NCBI GenBank assembly: GCA_965153355.1
Contig: OZ231127.1
Span: forward strand, 41,912,001 to 41,976,000
Reading direction: 5' to 3'
Source of the DNA: Flaccisagitta enflata
Taxonomy: Eukaryota > Chaetognatha > Sagittoidea > Aphragmophora
DNA: 64,000 nt
The position numbers and the translations under genes are program-made. Shown piece by piece: positions 1 to 58,802 of the stretch. The first letter of the stretch is position 1. Every line of letters starts with the position of its first letter. The notes beneath the pieces are model-generated. The model was not told the origin of the DNA, ran no database searches, and saw nothing but the letters and a program-made list of their open reading frames with translations.

Positions 1-1600
1 CTTGTTTGGACGGGAAATTGAACTCTGAATCTGTGAGAATATCAAGTTTTTTTTGCTCTTCTGACGCGGCTGGATCATGTTATTTGTTAAAAACAAAACA
101 CGCAGTGAAGAACCATCGCCATAAATTACGGAACCTCAAAATTTAATTTATAGTATAAAAACCACGAAACTAATGCCTATAATCTTGTAATTCAGCAACC
201 GATTTCGTACCAAACATGACTTATAAATTCATCGGCATTTTCTGTGGAAACGCGAGAATTTAAACCGCATTCCTCTGCTTTCTGATTAAACCACAACCAA
301 ATTAAGTGGTAAAGTACTTTACATTTAGTGGACAAAACCATTATATTTTTCTTTCTATCAGCATTGTCATCTTTTCCCATTTATATGTTTTCACGCTTCC
401 GTGAAGCACAGATTATCCTTATGAATTCCACTTTTGAGATTCCGACTAACAGAATACAGCCTACAGTGGTACATTTTTGGAAAAATCAAACCTTCTTTTA
501 GAGATAATCATAGAATTGGAAAATTTCTGTGAAAAAAAATGAAATTTCAGATAGTGCGATATAAGAAACAATGATTTGTGACAACTGTTAAGTTCATCTT
601 AAGCAAATTTTTCATTTTTCCGGGTCTTTCCGAAACCCAATTTCTGTCTCTTAATGTAACTTAATCACAGTATCATACACTACACACCCACACACACATA
701 TGCATGCATGGCACAGAAACATATCAGTAAGCCCTCACTGACTTTCCGAACTAACTAGCATAAAAAGATGAGACTAAACTAGAGATGAGTGGATGCTTTA
801 AGGGAAAAATGAAGTGGAATTCCTTCACAGGCCGCATTCTTGTTATTCTTTTTAGTTTCATTTTCCATATTCGATTATCACCGTTGATCCGCGCTAAATC
901 AGTTGGGCTGTCTGTAGGTTTTTGCGCATAAGTGGTTGTCAAAAAGTCACACTCAATATCACGTTGTAAAAGAGATCCGCAACGCCAGCAGCCAGCAGCC
1001 AGCTAATTGTATTTAAACAACAATAAACCGCGAGTGCTTCAGATAAGATAAGAACGAAGCCGGTGGCATGCGCATGCGATACATGACTTCTTTTACCAAA
1101 AAGATTAACCGCCGATGCAATGGATATATTCTATTACACGCGATGATACAGTCAATACAAATATCAATATCAGTTGCCTAGCAGACAAGATAAAACGGCC
1201 AGAGTTGATCGACCGATAGACCCAGACATGGAGCCCAAACATGACGATTATGACAAAGACAAAAAATTTATCATTTCCTTACTGTACAAAACTGCTTAAT
1301 TTTATTTTAATTTTACAAACAAGAAGTATAGTAAAGAAATTATGACCACTTTTACAAGCTGAGTTAAAGAACTGTAAGTTCTGGATTCGGTTTGATCATA
1401 AAATTTTAAAAGTTTCCTAACGAGAAAATCTCGACCGTAACGTCAGAAAAGTGATGATTTTTCGACATCTATTTTACACATCTTCTTGTCAGCATTTATA
1501 AGGATATTTTTCAACTCGGAAAGTCGCCCTTAAAATGCTCCATTAAAAGATTTTATAACATTGATCTCGCACGCGACTGGTTCTAAACTTAACTAGAATG
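1..1600. other. No gene seen
   Basis: A/T-rich upstream DNA with short frames only on both strands. A short CACACAC run lies near 690. Confidence 0.5.
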
Positions 1601-1689
1601 TCCCATCCATATCAATCCGTCATCGTGAAATAAACAAGCCCAACAGGCCAGCAGTCGTGTTACAGTTACATAGGCAACAACATCTCACC

Positions 1690-2104
1690 TTAGTGGCACC
1701 TCTATTTAAGGGATATCCGCATTTAAGAGACAACACTGTCTGGTCCCAAATTTTTTCAGGCTTTTTTAATGTTAAAAAACCTCTATTTAAGAAACCTCTA
1801 TTTAAGGGATATTCAGATTTAAGAGACAAGTTTTTGAAAATATCCCTTATATCAGAGGAAATTTTAAGTAAATTTGATGAATTTTGACCAAAAAAATGGT
1901 ATTTTGAGATAATTTCTAAGAAAAAATTTGTTATAAAGTAATGAAATATTTGCTGTGCCATGAATATCTTGCCATGAACTAAATCAACCATTATTGATCA
2001 ACATACAAAAGTATGTGGTTATGAATTTGGTAATCCTTAGTAACTTATATAAAAATCCTTAATAAAACATTAATTCAATTTAAGGGATTTCGGATTTAAG
2101 AGAA
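1690..2104 (+). repeat. Short repeats around 'tttaagggatatc...tttaagagaca'
   Basis: Three copies of a ~30-nt motif at about 1706-1733, 1799-1829 and 2081-2104, probably debris of a pogo-like element. No gene seen. Confidence 0.45.
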
Positions 2105-2123
2105 AACAAGGAAAACCCTTTAC

Positions 2124-2304
2124 AGTCGCGTGCGGTTGTTAAGACTATTAGACTAAAAGACCAAAAGACTAAGAGACTAAATGTAAATTGACTTAAATTA
2201 ACATTGAATAACTTAAAATGAATTAAAATGGCGTAAAACGTCGAAAAAAAGCAAAGTGACCGACAGACGGACAGAGTGGGTTGTAGAGTCGCGTGCACGC
2301 GACT
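2124..2304 (-). mobile_element. Hairpin-headed element, copy 1
   Basis: Head AGTCGCGTGCACGCGACT at 2287-2304; far end AGTCGCGTGC at 2124-2133 (inverse of GCACGCGACT). The body has GACCGACAGACGGACAGAG next to the head. Confidence 0.75.
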
Positions 2305-2575
2305 AAAAATAGTCAGTCCCTAGAAATCCCTCAAACTGAGGTCCCACGGTACAGTGAACATGCATACTCCTTCCATCCTCTCTCCCTTATTTCATTCTTT
2401 CCTCCCTTTCTTTCGATTGCATTCCTCCCTCTATCCTATCCCTCTTTCTTTCCTTCTTTCCTTTCTCACTACCTCCCAACCAAGGCCGGGTGATACATAT
2501 TAAGTATTGTAATTGGTTTACACTATGAAAGTATTGGGTATGTTTACCTAATTTCTTCCTGTTTGTTTTGTTATT

Positions 2576-2752
2576 AGTCGCGTGCTACGGGACTCAACAC
2601 TCCGCTTTGTCAGTCCGTTAGTCCATCCATCCATCTGTCCGTTGGTCTATCTGTTACTTTTTTATGGTTTTTGCGACCTCAAATACGGCCCCTCAGATAC
2701 GGCCCCTGCCCACCCGCTCGCGACTGGGGTAGCCGTGTATCCAGTCTTGTTC
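2576..2752 (+). mobile_element. Hairpin-headed element, copy 2
   Basis: Head AGTCGCGTGCTACGGGACT, then CTTTGTCAGTCCGTTAGTCC; far end GCTCGCGACT at 2716-2725; tail TAGCCGTGTATCCAGTCTTG. Confidence 0.72.
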
Positions 2753-2767
2753 TACTAAAAACTGCAA

Positions 2768-2843
2768 ATTCAACTTGACGGATGGGCGAACTGACCGACC
2801 GACCGGCCGACAGAGCAACGTGTAAAGTCGCGTGCACGCGACT
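2768..2843 (-). mobile_element. Hairpin-headed element, truncated copy 3
   Basis: Head AGTCGCGTGCACGCGACT at 2826-2843 with ACCGACCGACCGGCCGACAG beside it. It stops ~75 nt on, tail to tail with copy 2. Confidence 0.68.
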
Positions 2844-3045
2844 AAAAAGTTTTTACAGTTTCCTTATTCATTTATTGAAAATTTTAAGTACGATTTCTAT
2901 TCGTCCAAAGAAACCGGCACACCAGATGATCTTTTATTTTTTTCAGAGAGGAATTCATCGATTTTTTTTCCAGCGATGCCAGCCCGGCCTTGCTCCATGT
3001 CTCATCGGCCCACGATCGATATTCGGCTTTCCTTTCCTTTCCTTT

Positions 3046-3171
<126 letters not shown>

Positions 3172-3619
3172 CGGGCTGCAGTCTTGGGTGGTTACGTCAT
3201 CACATCCGTCGAACCCGCCTTAAAAAATGACGTCATCATTGAAATTGAAACCTTTTCTTTTTCTACATTGTGATTCATTTTTCCGACTCAAGACTACAAT
3301 TTCCCTCCCATCTTGTCTACACTTTTTTTATTTTTGGGCCTCGTATTTTTTCTGTTGATTTTTTTTCCTTTCCGTTTTTCTTAAACGAGGTCTGGACAGC
3401 TCAACTTCTGCCGAGATCAACCATTTTTCAAGACATTTTTTGTGTCTTTCGTGTTTTTGGTGTGTGCTAAGTAAAAGACAAACAAGATTGAATATTTTTT
3501 CCTCCAGAAAAGTTTTTTTTTACTCATTGCTCGTAGCTGTTTACTTTTCTGATTTAATGTTCGTCGTGTATGTCCAACCACTTAAATCTTAATTTCATAG
3601 ACTCACATATAAGGTTTGA

Positions 3620-4145
3620 CCACTAACTGCCAAGCCCGGTTAGAGGGGGGGGTCACTCTCATCTAAGATGGGGGGCCCGGGCCTCAGGAGGGCCTGCTAA
3701 GGCCCCTAAAATAAGAGAAAAAAATGAAGAAAAAAAATTAAAAAAAAAGAGAAACAAAGTGAAGGAGGAAATGAGAAAAAAAAAGAAAAAAAAAGAGAGA
3801 GTTTGAATTGAAGAAAGGTTCAGTCTGTGCAAACAGTCTAATTAACAAGTGCTCAGCTTTTTCTCTCCGGGATTTGCACTTAAGCATGAATGTTTTATTG
3901 TATTTTGTATTTTTGTGTATGTGTGTGTGTGTGTGTTTTTTGTTTGTTTATGTAGACATGTAATACCAAGTTGCAAGTTTTGGAGGAAGAATGTTGAGCA
4001 TTATAGTAAATGTGAAGGTAGTGAATTGATGATACAAAATTAAGAATACGAAAGGCAAGGGGGGAGGCAGGACTCTGGAGAGGGGGCCCGGCCTAGGGGG
4101 CAGTGAGGGGCTCGCCATTTCTCTGGCCGGGCCTGCAGTGAGTAA
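3620..4145. mobile_element. Possible hAT-like non-autonomous element
   Basis: The left CACTAACTGCCAAGCCCGGT and the reverse of the right end CACTGCAGGCCCGGCCAGAG share CACT, GCCCGG and AGAG. G/C-rich ends (GGGGGGCCCGGGCCTCAGG near 3672, GGGGGCCCGGCCTAGGGGG near 4083) enclose an A-rich middle. No clear 8-bp duplication. Confidence 0.4.
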
Positions 4146-4439
4146 CTTCAAATGATTCCATAATTGGGCATTTCCGGCCACCCTGGCTCACAGTCACCCC
4201 GACACCCGGCTCTGTTTGCTTTGTTTCTTTGGGTGTTTGCGTCTCCCTCTCCGCGCGCGCGAAAGTTCTCGCGCAATTGCGCAATGCAAATGGTCATGTT
4301 GACTCTACCAAGTCTGTGTGTGTCAAAGTCTTCTCCCACCGAGCGGAGAACCAAGCAGCAGGAACGCCTACTTGCGCAATTGCGCCGCGCTGGCAGCTGC
4401 CGGGCATAAGAACGTCCCGTCTTCGTGATGATTAATAAA

Positions 4440-4630
4440 GCGACGTAAAGGACAACCTATGTCTTCTTGTAACTAAGAATGACAAGCAAAAGTATCTGTT
4501 ATACGTTGAGCAATTTAACCTACCCGTACCTTAACCTCATCTTCAATTGTGTTCTTCCGTTTATCTTTATTTGTCTCTCCTCTTTCTCTTGTTCCCTCTC
4601 CTTTGCCTCTCGCTTTCTATGGCATTAACG

Positions 4631-4706
<76 letters not shown>

Positions 4707-5680
4707 ATGACTTTCTTTCATTTGTTTTATGATAAGAATTTCCGTCCCACTCCCAGCTCTGAAAAAATGCATTTTTCATGTTTTCCATAATCGTTTTGAT
4801 GTCCCCTGATACGAAGTTGACGTTATTATTGTAGATTCCATATTTTTTTTTCTCATTTTCAAATGAGCGTGCACACCTCGTAACCATGGGCAAAAAAATC
4901 GTACATTGCTTATTTCTACCATAACATGGCGCTGCTTCTGAAAAAGTACATAAAATCCATGACCATTTTAAAGAGCTCTGAAAAATCTTTGATTTGAGTC
5001 GTTGAACGAAATACTAACTTGAAAACTTTAGAAGTTATGTTAATTTGAAAAAAAGTATCAGATTGAAAACTGCCAGATATAACATTTATTACTAACTGGA
5101 ATTCATGGACTAAATGACTTAGTTTACCATTTCTAAACGGATTGACTTGAAAAGGTCTGCTTGGCACCGTTTTGTAGATAATAAATTATATCTTTATTTT
5201 CTCTTAAATTTTTCTTAGTTTCTTTTCGTCAGACTATGTTTTTCATGCTTTTAAAGACAGAACAAAAAGTACAAATTCCCTTCAATTGACAGATTATGGT
5301 GATGCTAACTTCAAACTGTTGCCATTTCTAAAGGAATTGAGCTAAAACTTTCTGCTTGGTCTAGATTTGGAGAACTTTCGAATATCTTTCCAATGGTCAC
5401 CGATTTTTTGTATTTTCATTGAAAGCAAGTCAAAGGCATCAAAAACCGCCATGTACGGTTTTGTTTTTTTTTTTTTTTTTGCCCATGGTTATTTGCCGCC
5501 TTTTGCCGCGCCGATCGCGATCTCATATTTGTGCAATATGGGTACTTGATTGATCCCAAATCATTTCAAACGAGGTGCAGGTTGCTCTAGTGGGTTTCTT
5601 TTTTCTGCCGACGATGGCGATGCCGGTCTAAGCCATCGCCATCGGTTTGATATTCTAATTTCTACTTTTTTTTTCTTCAT
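4440..5680. other. No gene seen; partial internal repeat
   Basis: Apart from the CT repeat, two related ~60-nt blocks at about 5127-5180 and 5321-5380 (CCATTTCTAAA...GGATTGA...TCTGCTTGG) suggest an old repeat. Confidence 0.45.
4634..4703 (+). repeat. (CT)n microsatellite
   Basis: About 70 nt of pure CT. Confidence 0.97.
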
Positions 5681-5684
5681 CTTA

Positions 5685-6288
5685 ACAGGGTGTCCAATAA
5701 ATTTGGTAAAATTTAAAGAAGAACATCTAAAAACTGTTCTTAGACAATTATCTCCATTGAAAAAAAAGGGTCAAACATGAAGTTTGGTTTTTAATGAATG
5801 TTCATTACCACACAGACAGCAAGATTCCATTTATTGGGATCTATACAAGGCAGGAAAGGTTCATCTGCAGTAGTCTTGAGAAAATTGGTTATGAGGGACA
5901 AAAGGAAATAGATGATATCTTTTGGATGATTTCAGCAGATTTTTCCAATGCATTGATCCAATTTTTAGTCAGTAGGGCAGTCCTGCTCAAATAATGTATA
6001 TCCCCCTATTTGTTAACCTTGCTGGGATACCAAATCTGATGCCATAGTTAACCATATGGTTGCTCTCCTTTACCACTTTCACTGGTAAAAATCCTGTAAA
6101 ATTGGAAAGTCGGTCTCAAGCATAACTCCTTCCCGTTTAAGCCAGGGGAGTCCTCATAAAAAAACTAAGCATTATAACTTAGAATAGAACTAATAAAGAG
6201 GGTACATACCAAATTTCAGCTTACCAGGCCATCTAGAAGTATAGTTTTTATGTTATAATGCTTTTACCAAATTTATTGGACACCCTGT
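5685..6288. mobile_element. 604-bp MITE, Tc1/mariner-like, TA-flanked
   Basis: 27-nt perfect terminal inverted repeats starting ACAGGGTGTCCAATAAAT at both ends, flanked by TA (5683-5684 and 6289-6290). No transposase frame inside. TIR and TA target fit the Tc1/mariner group. Confidence 0.88.
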
Positions 6289-6329
6289 TACTCTGCTCCT
6301 GCCGTGATAGCAGGCTAGGTACTATACTA

Positions 6330-7006
6330 CAACCTAGGTAAGAAGTATTGCAACACCTATATCCGAGGATATTTCAGCCTCTAGAGGAGCTAGAAATGGC
6401 AAAATTCAAAAAGCATGAATGAGAAAATTGAGTGACAAGTTCAAATTAAGATTTCTCAGCCTCTACATAAGCCAGAAAGTTTGTTAAGACAGCGAATAAA
6501 TCGTAATGAAAAAAATCTACATGATGAGCGCAAACTGGTTTCTATAGTTTAAAATCGTTTAGAGATAACAAGCAAAACGGTAGAAACCTTTTTTCACCAC
6601 GCTAAACTTAAACAATTGCTCTGATATTGCATGGGATGATTATGCATGTTAAAAGGGGAAAAGCTCACAACTCAGATTCTTTGATGTCTAGACGAAACAC
6701 TGTATGTGTATATATTGTACCTTTGACTTATTTACTGATGTAATAATGATCTTGATTTGTGTTTGTCTATTGTGCTACACATACTGCATGAATAAATGCC
6801 ATATTAGCTTTGGTTCAACTTATTGATATACAATTGGTTTTGTTCACTGACTGTAGATCAAAATATTCACAAAGAAAAAGGTAACAAAAAATCGATTTCT
6901 AACACTATTATTGATATAACATCAAAGATATTTTTTTACGAATAAATTTTACTTTTACTTTTACTTTTCTCTCTTTTCTTTGTATGTGTTGCAATACTCT
7001 AGGTAG
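6330..7006. mobile_element. 677-bp MITE, TA-flanked, TIR ending GTATTGCAACAC
   Basis: The left end CAACCTAGGTAAGAAGTATT and the right end (reverse) CTACCTAGAGTATTGCAACA share ACCTAG and AGTATTGCAACAC. TA on each side. It begins only 40 nt after the preceding MITE. No coding content recognised. Confidence 0.72.
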
Positions 7007-7189
7007 TAATGAAATCTTAGGATGGCGTTCAATAGTTACGGTTTAAACTAAAATTCACTGATATCAAAGTATTTTGAGGCTCACCGTGGGTCCATTGAGT
7101 CTGTTCTCTCCTCGGCGATCTCCCTTTTTCCACGATTTTTACATTTCCCAGATTCTGGTTGTCTCGACGCTTCCCTTTCACGCTTCTCC

Positions 7190-7228
7190 CTTCTTCTTCT
7201 TCTTCTTCTTCTTCTTCTTCTTCTTCTT
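7190..7228 (+). repeat. (TTC)n microsatellite
   Basis: About 13 TTC units within a longer pyrimidine-rich tract. Confidence 0.95.
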
Positions 7229-7529
7229 TGTCTCCTTCCTCTGCTTCTTCTTTTCCCTTTAAGAAGTTGAAATTTTGAAAGTAACATCACATATGGGTAA
7301 TTTGATACATTTTAACAAGAAGAGCCTCTAATTTCTATCATTTGAACTTAATTTGTCCATTCAAAACAGCGTCATTTTCTCTTCGTTGTTTTTCTTTTTC
7401 TCTTCATCTTTTTCTCGGTTTTTTTTTCTTTTTTCTTTCCCTTCTTCATTTCCTCCTTTTTTTCCATTTCCATGATCCTTCTTCCATGATTCTTCTTCTC
7501 CCTTTAACTCCAGCTACTTTTTTCACCTT

Positions 7530-7755
7530 TTCTTGACCTCTGCCTACTCCTTTTTCATTCTTTTTCCTTCCTCTTCTTTTTTATGTTGTTGTTGTTCTTC
7601 TTCTTCTTCTTTTTCTTCTTCTTTTTCTTTTTCTTTTTCTTGTTGTTTTTCTCTTTCTTCTTCCTCTCTTCTTTTTCTTCTTCTTCTTCTTCATCTTCTT
7701 CTTCTTCATCTTCTTCTTCTTCTTCTTCTTCTTCTTCTTCTTCTTCTTCCTCTTC
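7530..7755 (+). repeat. (TTC)n/(TTTTC)n pyrimidine tract
   Basis: Over 200 nt with almost no purine on the plus strand, mostly TTC units. Confidence 0.93.
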
Positions 7756-7975
7756 AAGTCTCCGAGACTCTCGGAGACTGCCTGGAGAGCTCTCCAACTC
7801 TCTGAGACTCTCCAAGACTCTCCTGGGATAAGAGGTCGGACGCGCTCCATCAAACCAGGTTTTGATGTGTGTCATTGACCATCAAATCATCTGTACCGTT
7901 TTTTTTTTTTCTTTTTTTTTTTTTTGCATAAAATTGAAATTACTTTCTCATTATTTTTTTTCTAATTATGACATA

Positions 7976-8097
7976 CCATTGGTCACTTTTCACCAAGCGC
8001 TTATCTCCAATCACTGCATTTTTTTTATTTGTTAGATCAAATCAACAGCAATTGTATGTATCGATTGCACTGAAAATCAGAGAAAAATATGAGAAAA
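7976..8097 (+). repeat. Dispersed repeat shared with 10667-10787
   Basis: Both carry CACTTTTCACYAAGC and TTTGTTAGATCAAATCAA, then ATTGCACTGAAAATCAGAG. Function unknown; probably transposon pieces. Confidence 0.6.
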
Positions 8098-8099
8098 GA

Positions 8100-8640
8100 T
8101 GCTATATATCTTGAATGTGAAATTGATTGAAATTGTTTTTCAATTATTAACAGTAAATATACTATCCATTTAAAATTCTACTATTTTAGGAAACTTTGAA
8201 TTAATATCTGATCATCATAACAACGTACTACAAGAAAAATTAGAACAAATATGTCTCCTTACAAAAAAAAATGAAAAAAAAAAATTCAAAGAAATTTTTA
8301 CTTCATTTAGCAGTGAATCTATGGAAGAAAAAATCAACATCAACTAATCTATTTTTGTATCACCTTTAACAAACACATAATGATGTAACAGTACCAAAGG
8401 AATAAACAAAATATTACATCAAGCTCTTAATCTGACAATCTAAATTCTTTATTGAAGCATCTCAACAAAATTATGATTTGGCACTTAAGAATCATGCAAT
8501 AAAACATGATTTGAAAGTCGTGGTAGATGCAAAAAATCATGATTCCACTGCCTAAAAGCTTACTCCAAACACCTCCTAAAATTATTCTACAAAGATTTCA
8601 TGGTCAATATCAGAGATGCTATCATATATGCCTTAAGCAA
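8100..8640. other. No gene seen
   Basis: A/T-rich sequence with no frame, TIR or repeat that I recognise. Confidence 0.5.
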
Positions 8641-8816
8641 TGAAGGAGAAAGAGGGCCTCCAAAAGTCCTCCACAAGCCCTCCTCAAGCCCTCCTCAAGC
8701 CCTCCGCCTCCTCCGCCAATGGGAGAGGTCGAAGAGGGGAGTGTTTTCATGAGTTTTGGTAACCATAGAACCCTAATTATGGTTCCATGGGTCTGGAGGA
8801 GGTCTCGATCATGGTC

Positions 8817-8831
8817 TCTTCTTCTTCTTCC

Positions 8832-8872
<41 letters not shown>

Positions 8873-8915
8873 TTCTTCTTCTTCTTCTTCTTCTTCTTCT
8901 TTTCTTCTTCTCCAT
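8817..8915 (+). repeat. (TTC)n microsatellite
   Basis: TTC and TTCCTC units, preceded by a short run of AAGCCCTCCTC repeats at 8675-8710. Confidence 0.95.
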
Positions 8916-9277
8916 CTTCTTCTCATGTTGTCCTGCTGCTGCTCTTTTTCCCTCGCGTCCTCGTCTTGCTCCTCGTTGGTTTTTCTTCTTTTCGTTTTCT
9001 ATCTCTGCTCTGATTCGTGTCTGATTCGGTCATCGCAACTTTTGGCGAAAAAGAAAAAAAAATCGATGCACCCGTCTCATCATTTCGTTTCACAGCTGTA
9101 ACTTTACATTTATCTGTCTCGATATATACAGCCCCATGTATGTGTCTCTACAGCATCTGCTTTGTGTTCTCTTGATTTATATCAAGTATTTATAATGGGT
9201 GCAATAGCCAAGAAAACCTTGCTCGCGGCTCTACAAGTTTCTACGTCGCGGTTTGCCATTATCACTGCTTTTTTCGT

Positions 9278-9357
<80 letters not shown>
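9278..9357 (+). repeat. (GTCT)n(CT)n compound microsatellite
   Basis: GTCT units change to pure CT. It lies 0.6 kb before the myosin start. Confidence 0.95.
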
Positions 9358-9358
<1 letters not shown>

Positions 9359-9359
9359 T

Positions 9360-9962
9360 TATGAACAGCAGGTTATCACTAACGTAGTATTTCTCGTTCG
9401 CAGAAAATAAGAAACCAACAAATCGCCAGTAACCCTTCCACGACGTACCTCTTTTACAAAAAAAACCCTCAGAAGCACAACGCCCGCAAATGGACTGACA
9501 AACAAACTCTCATCATTCCTCTCCTCAAACCAAACGCGTGAGTTTCTCTTCATGCGCGTGCAACGATGATTACTACGTGCGCCCATTGTAATCGAGGATC
9601 GATGATGAAGATAAAAGAAAAACCATCAACATTGTAAACAATACATTAGCGCCGAGACAACAACGTCGTAACGTTGTCTAATGGTTGTCAACTCACACGT
9701 GTCGTCGACGTCTCTTCTCCATCTTAGTTTGTTTACATCCACTCAAATGACTTCTCGATCAAACAATGACGGACGGCGCCTAATGTAATTCTAAATTCTC
9801 ATTTTCCCTCGCGTCCACGAGCACGAGCCCGCTCTTTGGGGCAGCACGAAGAGCTTTCTGTGACATTCATATTCCCCGTGAAAGCCATCCCAGAGCTTTT
9901 TTTGCGGGGATCCCTCTTTTTCACATCACTTTGACCTTCATTTTGTCCTCAAACTCTTCCTC
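9360..9962 (+). promoter_or_regulatory. Presumed promoter and 5' UTR region of the myosin gene
   Basis: About 600 nt without strong repeats between a CT microsatellite and the start codon. I see no clear TATA box or initiator. The call rests only on position; an upstream non-coding exon is possible. Confidence 0.3.
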
Positions 9963-56175
<46,213 letters not shown>

Positions 56176-56341
56176 GGGCTGAGGGCTGAGGTACACTGCT
56201 AACTGTCGACGAAACTATGCCTTTTCGACGTCGGGCTGCTGGCTGGCCGTCGTAACGAATGTGATAAAACGTCTTGATCAACTCATTCTTCGAAGTTTCT
56301 GTTTTCCCCTGCCGTTTTCACAATTTGTCCAAACATTCCTT

Positions 56342-56455
56342 AGTCGCGGGAAACGGTCCGTCCGTCGGTCCATCTTTCGGTCAGTAACGTACGAATTGAA
56401 AAAATTTGATAACGCGCATTTACGCCCCTGCGACGATATTGTCATGTCACCCCCA
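56342..56455 (+). mobile_element. Related element in the myosin 3' UTR
   Basis: Starts AGTCGCGGG, has GGTCCGTCCGTCGGTCC, and ends CCTGCGACGATATTGT. Its tail joins it to the GTTGCGGAC subfamily although its ends differ. Confidence 0.55.
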
Positions 56456-56544
56456 AGGAAATTGTTTTCTTGAGTCTTTTGTTCCATTCTTAGCTTTAAT
56501 CATAAACAACGACGCGAAAACTCCCTAGTTCGCTATACGTGTGC

Positions 56545-56550
56545 AATAAA
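56545..56550 (+). promoter_or_regulatory. Candidate polyadenylation signal AATAAA
   Basis: First AATAAA after the myosin stop codon, 370 nt downstream. It implies a 3' UTR of about 0.4 kb that holds one member of the hairpin-headed repeat family (56342-56455). Confidence 0.55.
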
Positions 56551-56565
56551 TAACTAGATAACTTT

Positions 56566-57440
56566 AGTAGGTGAATTTCCTGCCCATCTGCATATCCCCA
56601 CATCGCAGTATCGCTTCATTTCAGTAGTCTGCTAATAGTAGCATCATATGCGTTTTATAGTATTTTTCCTGACTAGTCACAAATCATAATCATATGACAC
56701 AAAACAACTAAGCGTCCAACGATCATAAAGCGTAGGCCGTCAGTGCTCCTCAATAGTCAATACCACCAACATTGAATATAATCTGTTTACGATTTCTTAC
56801 TGTCGAGTCAACATCGCTTAAGAGATTTCCAAATAATGATTTTACAACGTTTGATTTCTTAAATCGTCTTTATTTTATGGTAACGTATGAAGGCAACAAT
56901 AAGTTAGATACATAATGATACAGTTGCCCTCGATGAATCATGTCAATAGTTAGTACAAAACTGAATCACCGAATGTAAAATTGTAAGTGTGTCAATAACA
57001 TATCTGTATATCACCGAAGTACAGAAAAATCTTTAAGGGCACATGCGCGGGAAAAGAAGCTTAGATATATCCAACCGACCGGCTGGAGGGAAGAGGGGAG
57101 GAAGTGGGGAAAAATGTCTTTTAAATACGATCCCCAGAGAAGTTGGAAAAGAAAACTAGATGAAGTGAATCTCTGCTGAATTCGTGCTTTTCATTCCTTA
57201 ACGTATACTGTGGTGACGCCTACAATACAGATCATCGGCGGAAATCATGCCCATCCTGCTTGGATGTCCGCGGGAGTAAGGCAAGTCGCGTGTTGAAGAT
57301 GACAACTATCGCAAACCCGAACGGAATGAAGCAATCCATAATGCGGCAGTGCGATGAAATGAGACGAGCAAGATCCGCAAAAAATCTGAGAAAACAACGG
57401 ATTACTTTGCTTATTTGACCAATCAAACGACAGATCTTTT
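56566..57440. other. Downstream of the myosin, no gene seen
   Basis: No frame above ~65 codons and no RNA gene recognised. Confidence 0.5.
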
Positions 57441-57442
57441 TA

Positions 57443-57512
57443 GTCGCGCGCTACGCGACACTATACCTTACTTTGTCCGTCCGTCGTTCCATCACAAAGT
57501 TCTATTTTCATG
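57443..57512 (+). mobile_element. Hairpin-headed element, truncated copy
   Basis: Head GTCGCGCGCTACGCGAC at 57443-57459, then ACTTTGTCCGTCCGTCG. No far end found. Confidence 0.58.
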
Positions 57513-57783
57513 TTTTCATCGATTCCAAAGATAGCGAGATTCTTTTTGACTGTGTGTGCAAGGTTTTGAAAGTGTCTTTCATTCATTTCCTTTTTTTTTT
57601 CGCATTTTCCCATTTTCCCATGATTTTGTCCTCGATGGAAAACATAATTCCTGAGACGACCAAAACCCAGTTTCAATGGACACGCTAGTAGCAGAACTCG
57701 ATCATTAATCTCGAAAATTTCAGTTGGACAATCACAGACCATGACAGGAAGTCAGGCGGAATCGTTAGGGCATAATCATAATA

Positions 57784-58240
57784 CACTTTTTTTATTTTAT
57801 AAGAGACCAGTTTATAAGAGACATGAGGCTGAGATTTGCCGAAATTTTAAGAACAAAATAAGAAAATGCCCAGGCTGAGATTCACTTTTGGAAATTTAAA
57901 AAAAAAAAAGTTTTTTGAGTCTCTTGATAAAACATATGACAATCCTAAAACTTTTTTTAAAAATTTGTAAATCTTTCAGAAAAAGACTCTTTTTTGGTTT
58001 TGTTTGTCACATTGAACAAGATATTTCAAGTTTTATAGTCACTCAATTGAAGATACATAGAACACTACAAAATAGTGTATTTATACATTGTTTTCCATAT
58101 AAATAGTGTATTTATACATTTTTTTCCATATTTCACGCGTTGAAAAAATAAGAACAATTTAAGAGAATTTGAGCCTCAAAACAGCAAAAAATTTAAGAAC
58201 ATCCAGGCTGAGTTTAAAAATCTTGTCTCTTATAAAAAAA
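57784..58240. mobile_element. CACTTTTTT-family MITE, right end replaced
   Basis: The left end matches 41765 (CACTTTTTTTATTTTATAAG) with TA before it. At the right the TIR stops at TATAAAAAAAAG and the last bases are replaced by a long hairpin (58241-58287). Confidence 0.72.
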
Positions 58241-58287
58241 AGCTTCAAAATTACAGTCCCCGACTGGGGACTGTAATTTTTGAAGCT
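58241..58287. repeat. 21-bp-stem hairpin
   Basis: Arms 58241-58261 and 58266-58287 pair along their length (one extra base), loop GACT. Arm sequence starts AGCTTCAAAATTACAGTCCC. It replaces the end of a MITE and is followed by another hairpin, GTTGCGTAAACGCAAC (58293-58308). Confidence 0.85.
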
Positions 58288-58439
58288 TTCTCGTTGCGTA
58301 AACGCAACTCGATGAGATACACGACAGAACAGCAATTTCAAAAAGAAAAAAAATATTCAGTATTGTTTTGTTGATGACAAAACTTGATAATGATAACAAT
58401 AGTGGATGATGATGATGATGACAACAATGAATGATAATG

Positions 58440-58640
58440 ACAACAAAAATCAAAGAAAAAAAAATATTTAAAAATTTTTGAAAAAAATTTCAAAAAAAAA
58501 AAAAAACAAAAAATTTTTTAAAAAAAATTTTCAAAAAAATTTTTCAAAAAAATTTTCAAAAAAAAATTTTCAAAAAAAATTTTCAAAAAAATTTTCAAAA
58601 AAATTTTCAAATTTTTTTTTTTTAAATTTCTTTAAAAAAT
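58440..58640. repeat. A/T-only alternating tract
   Basis: Runs of A5-A9 alternating with TTTT and rare C, self-complementary. No coding content. Confidence 0.9.
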
Positions 58641-58802
58641 TTAGTAGATGAAGATGATGACAGTAGATGAAGATGATGACAGTAGTTGAAGATGATGACA
58701 GTAGTTGATGATGACAGTAGTTGAAGATGACAGTAGCTGAAGATGACAGTAGCTGAAGATGACAGTAGCTGAAGATGATGACAGTAGTTGAAGATGAATC
58801 CT
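58640..58802 (+). repeat. Minisatellite of GATGACAGTAG units (short array)
   Basis: Units 'gatgatgacagtagttgaa' of 19 nt with 16-nt variants. Ends with 'gatgaatcctgaaatccatg', also found after the larger array. Confidence 0.85.

Noticed and set aside
5794-5994. 66-codon frame in the 604-bp MITE as a transposase
   Set aside because: No DDE/D motif or helix-turn-helix is visible and it is far too short.
58640-58802. CRISPR-like array
   Set aside because: Units are contiguous with no unique spacers, and the DNA is eukaryotic.
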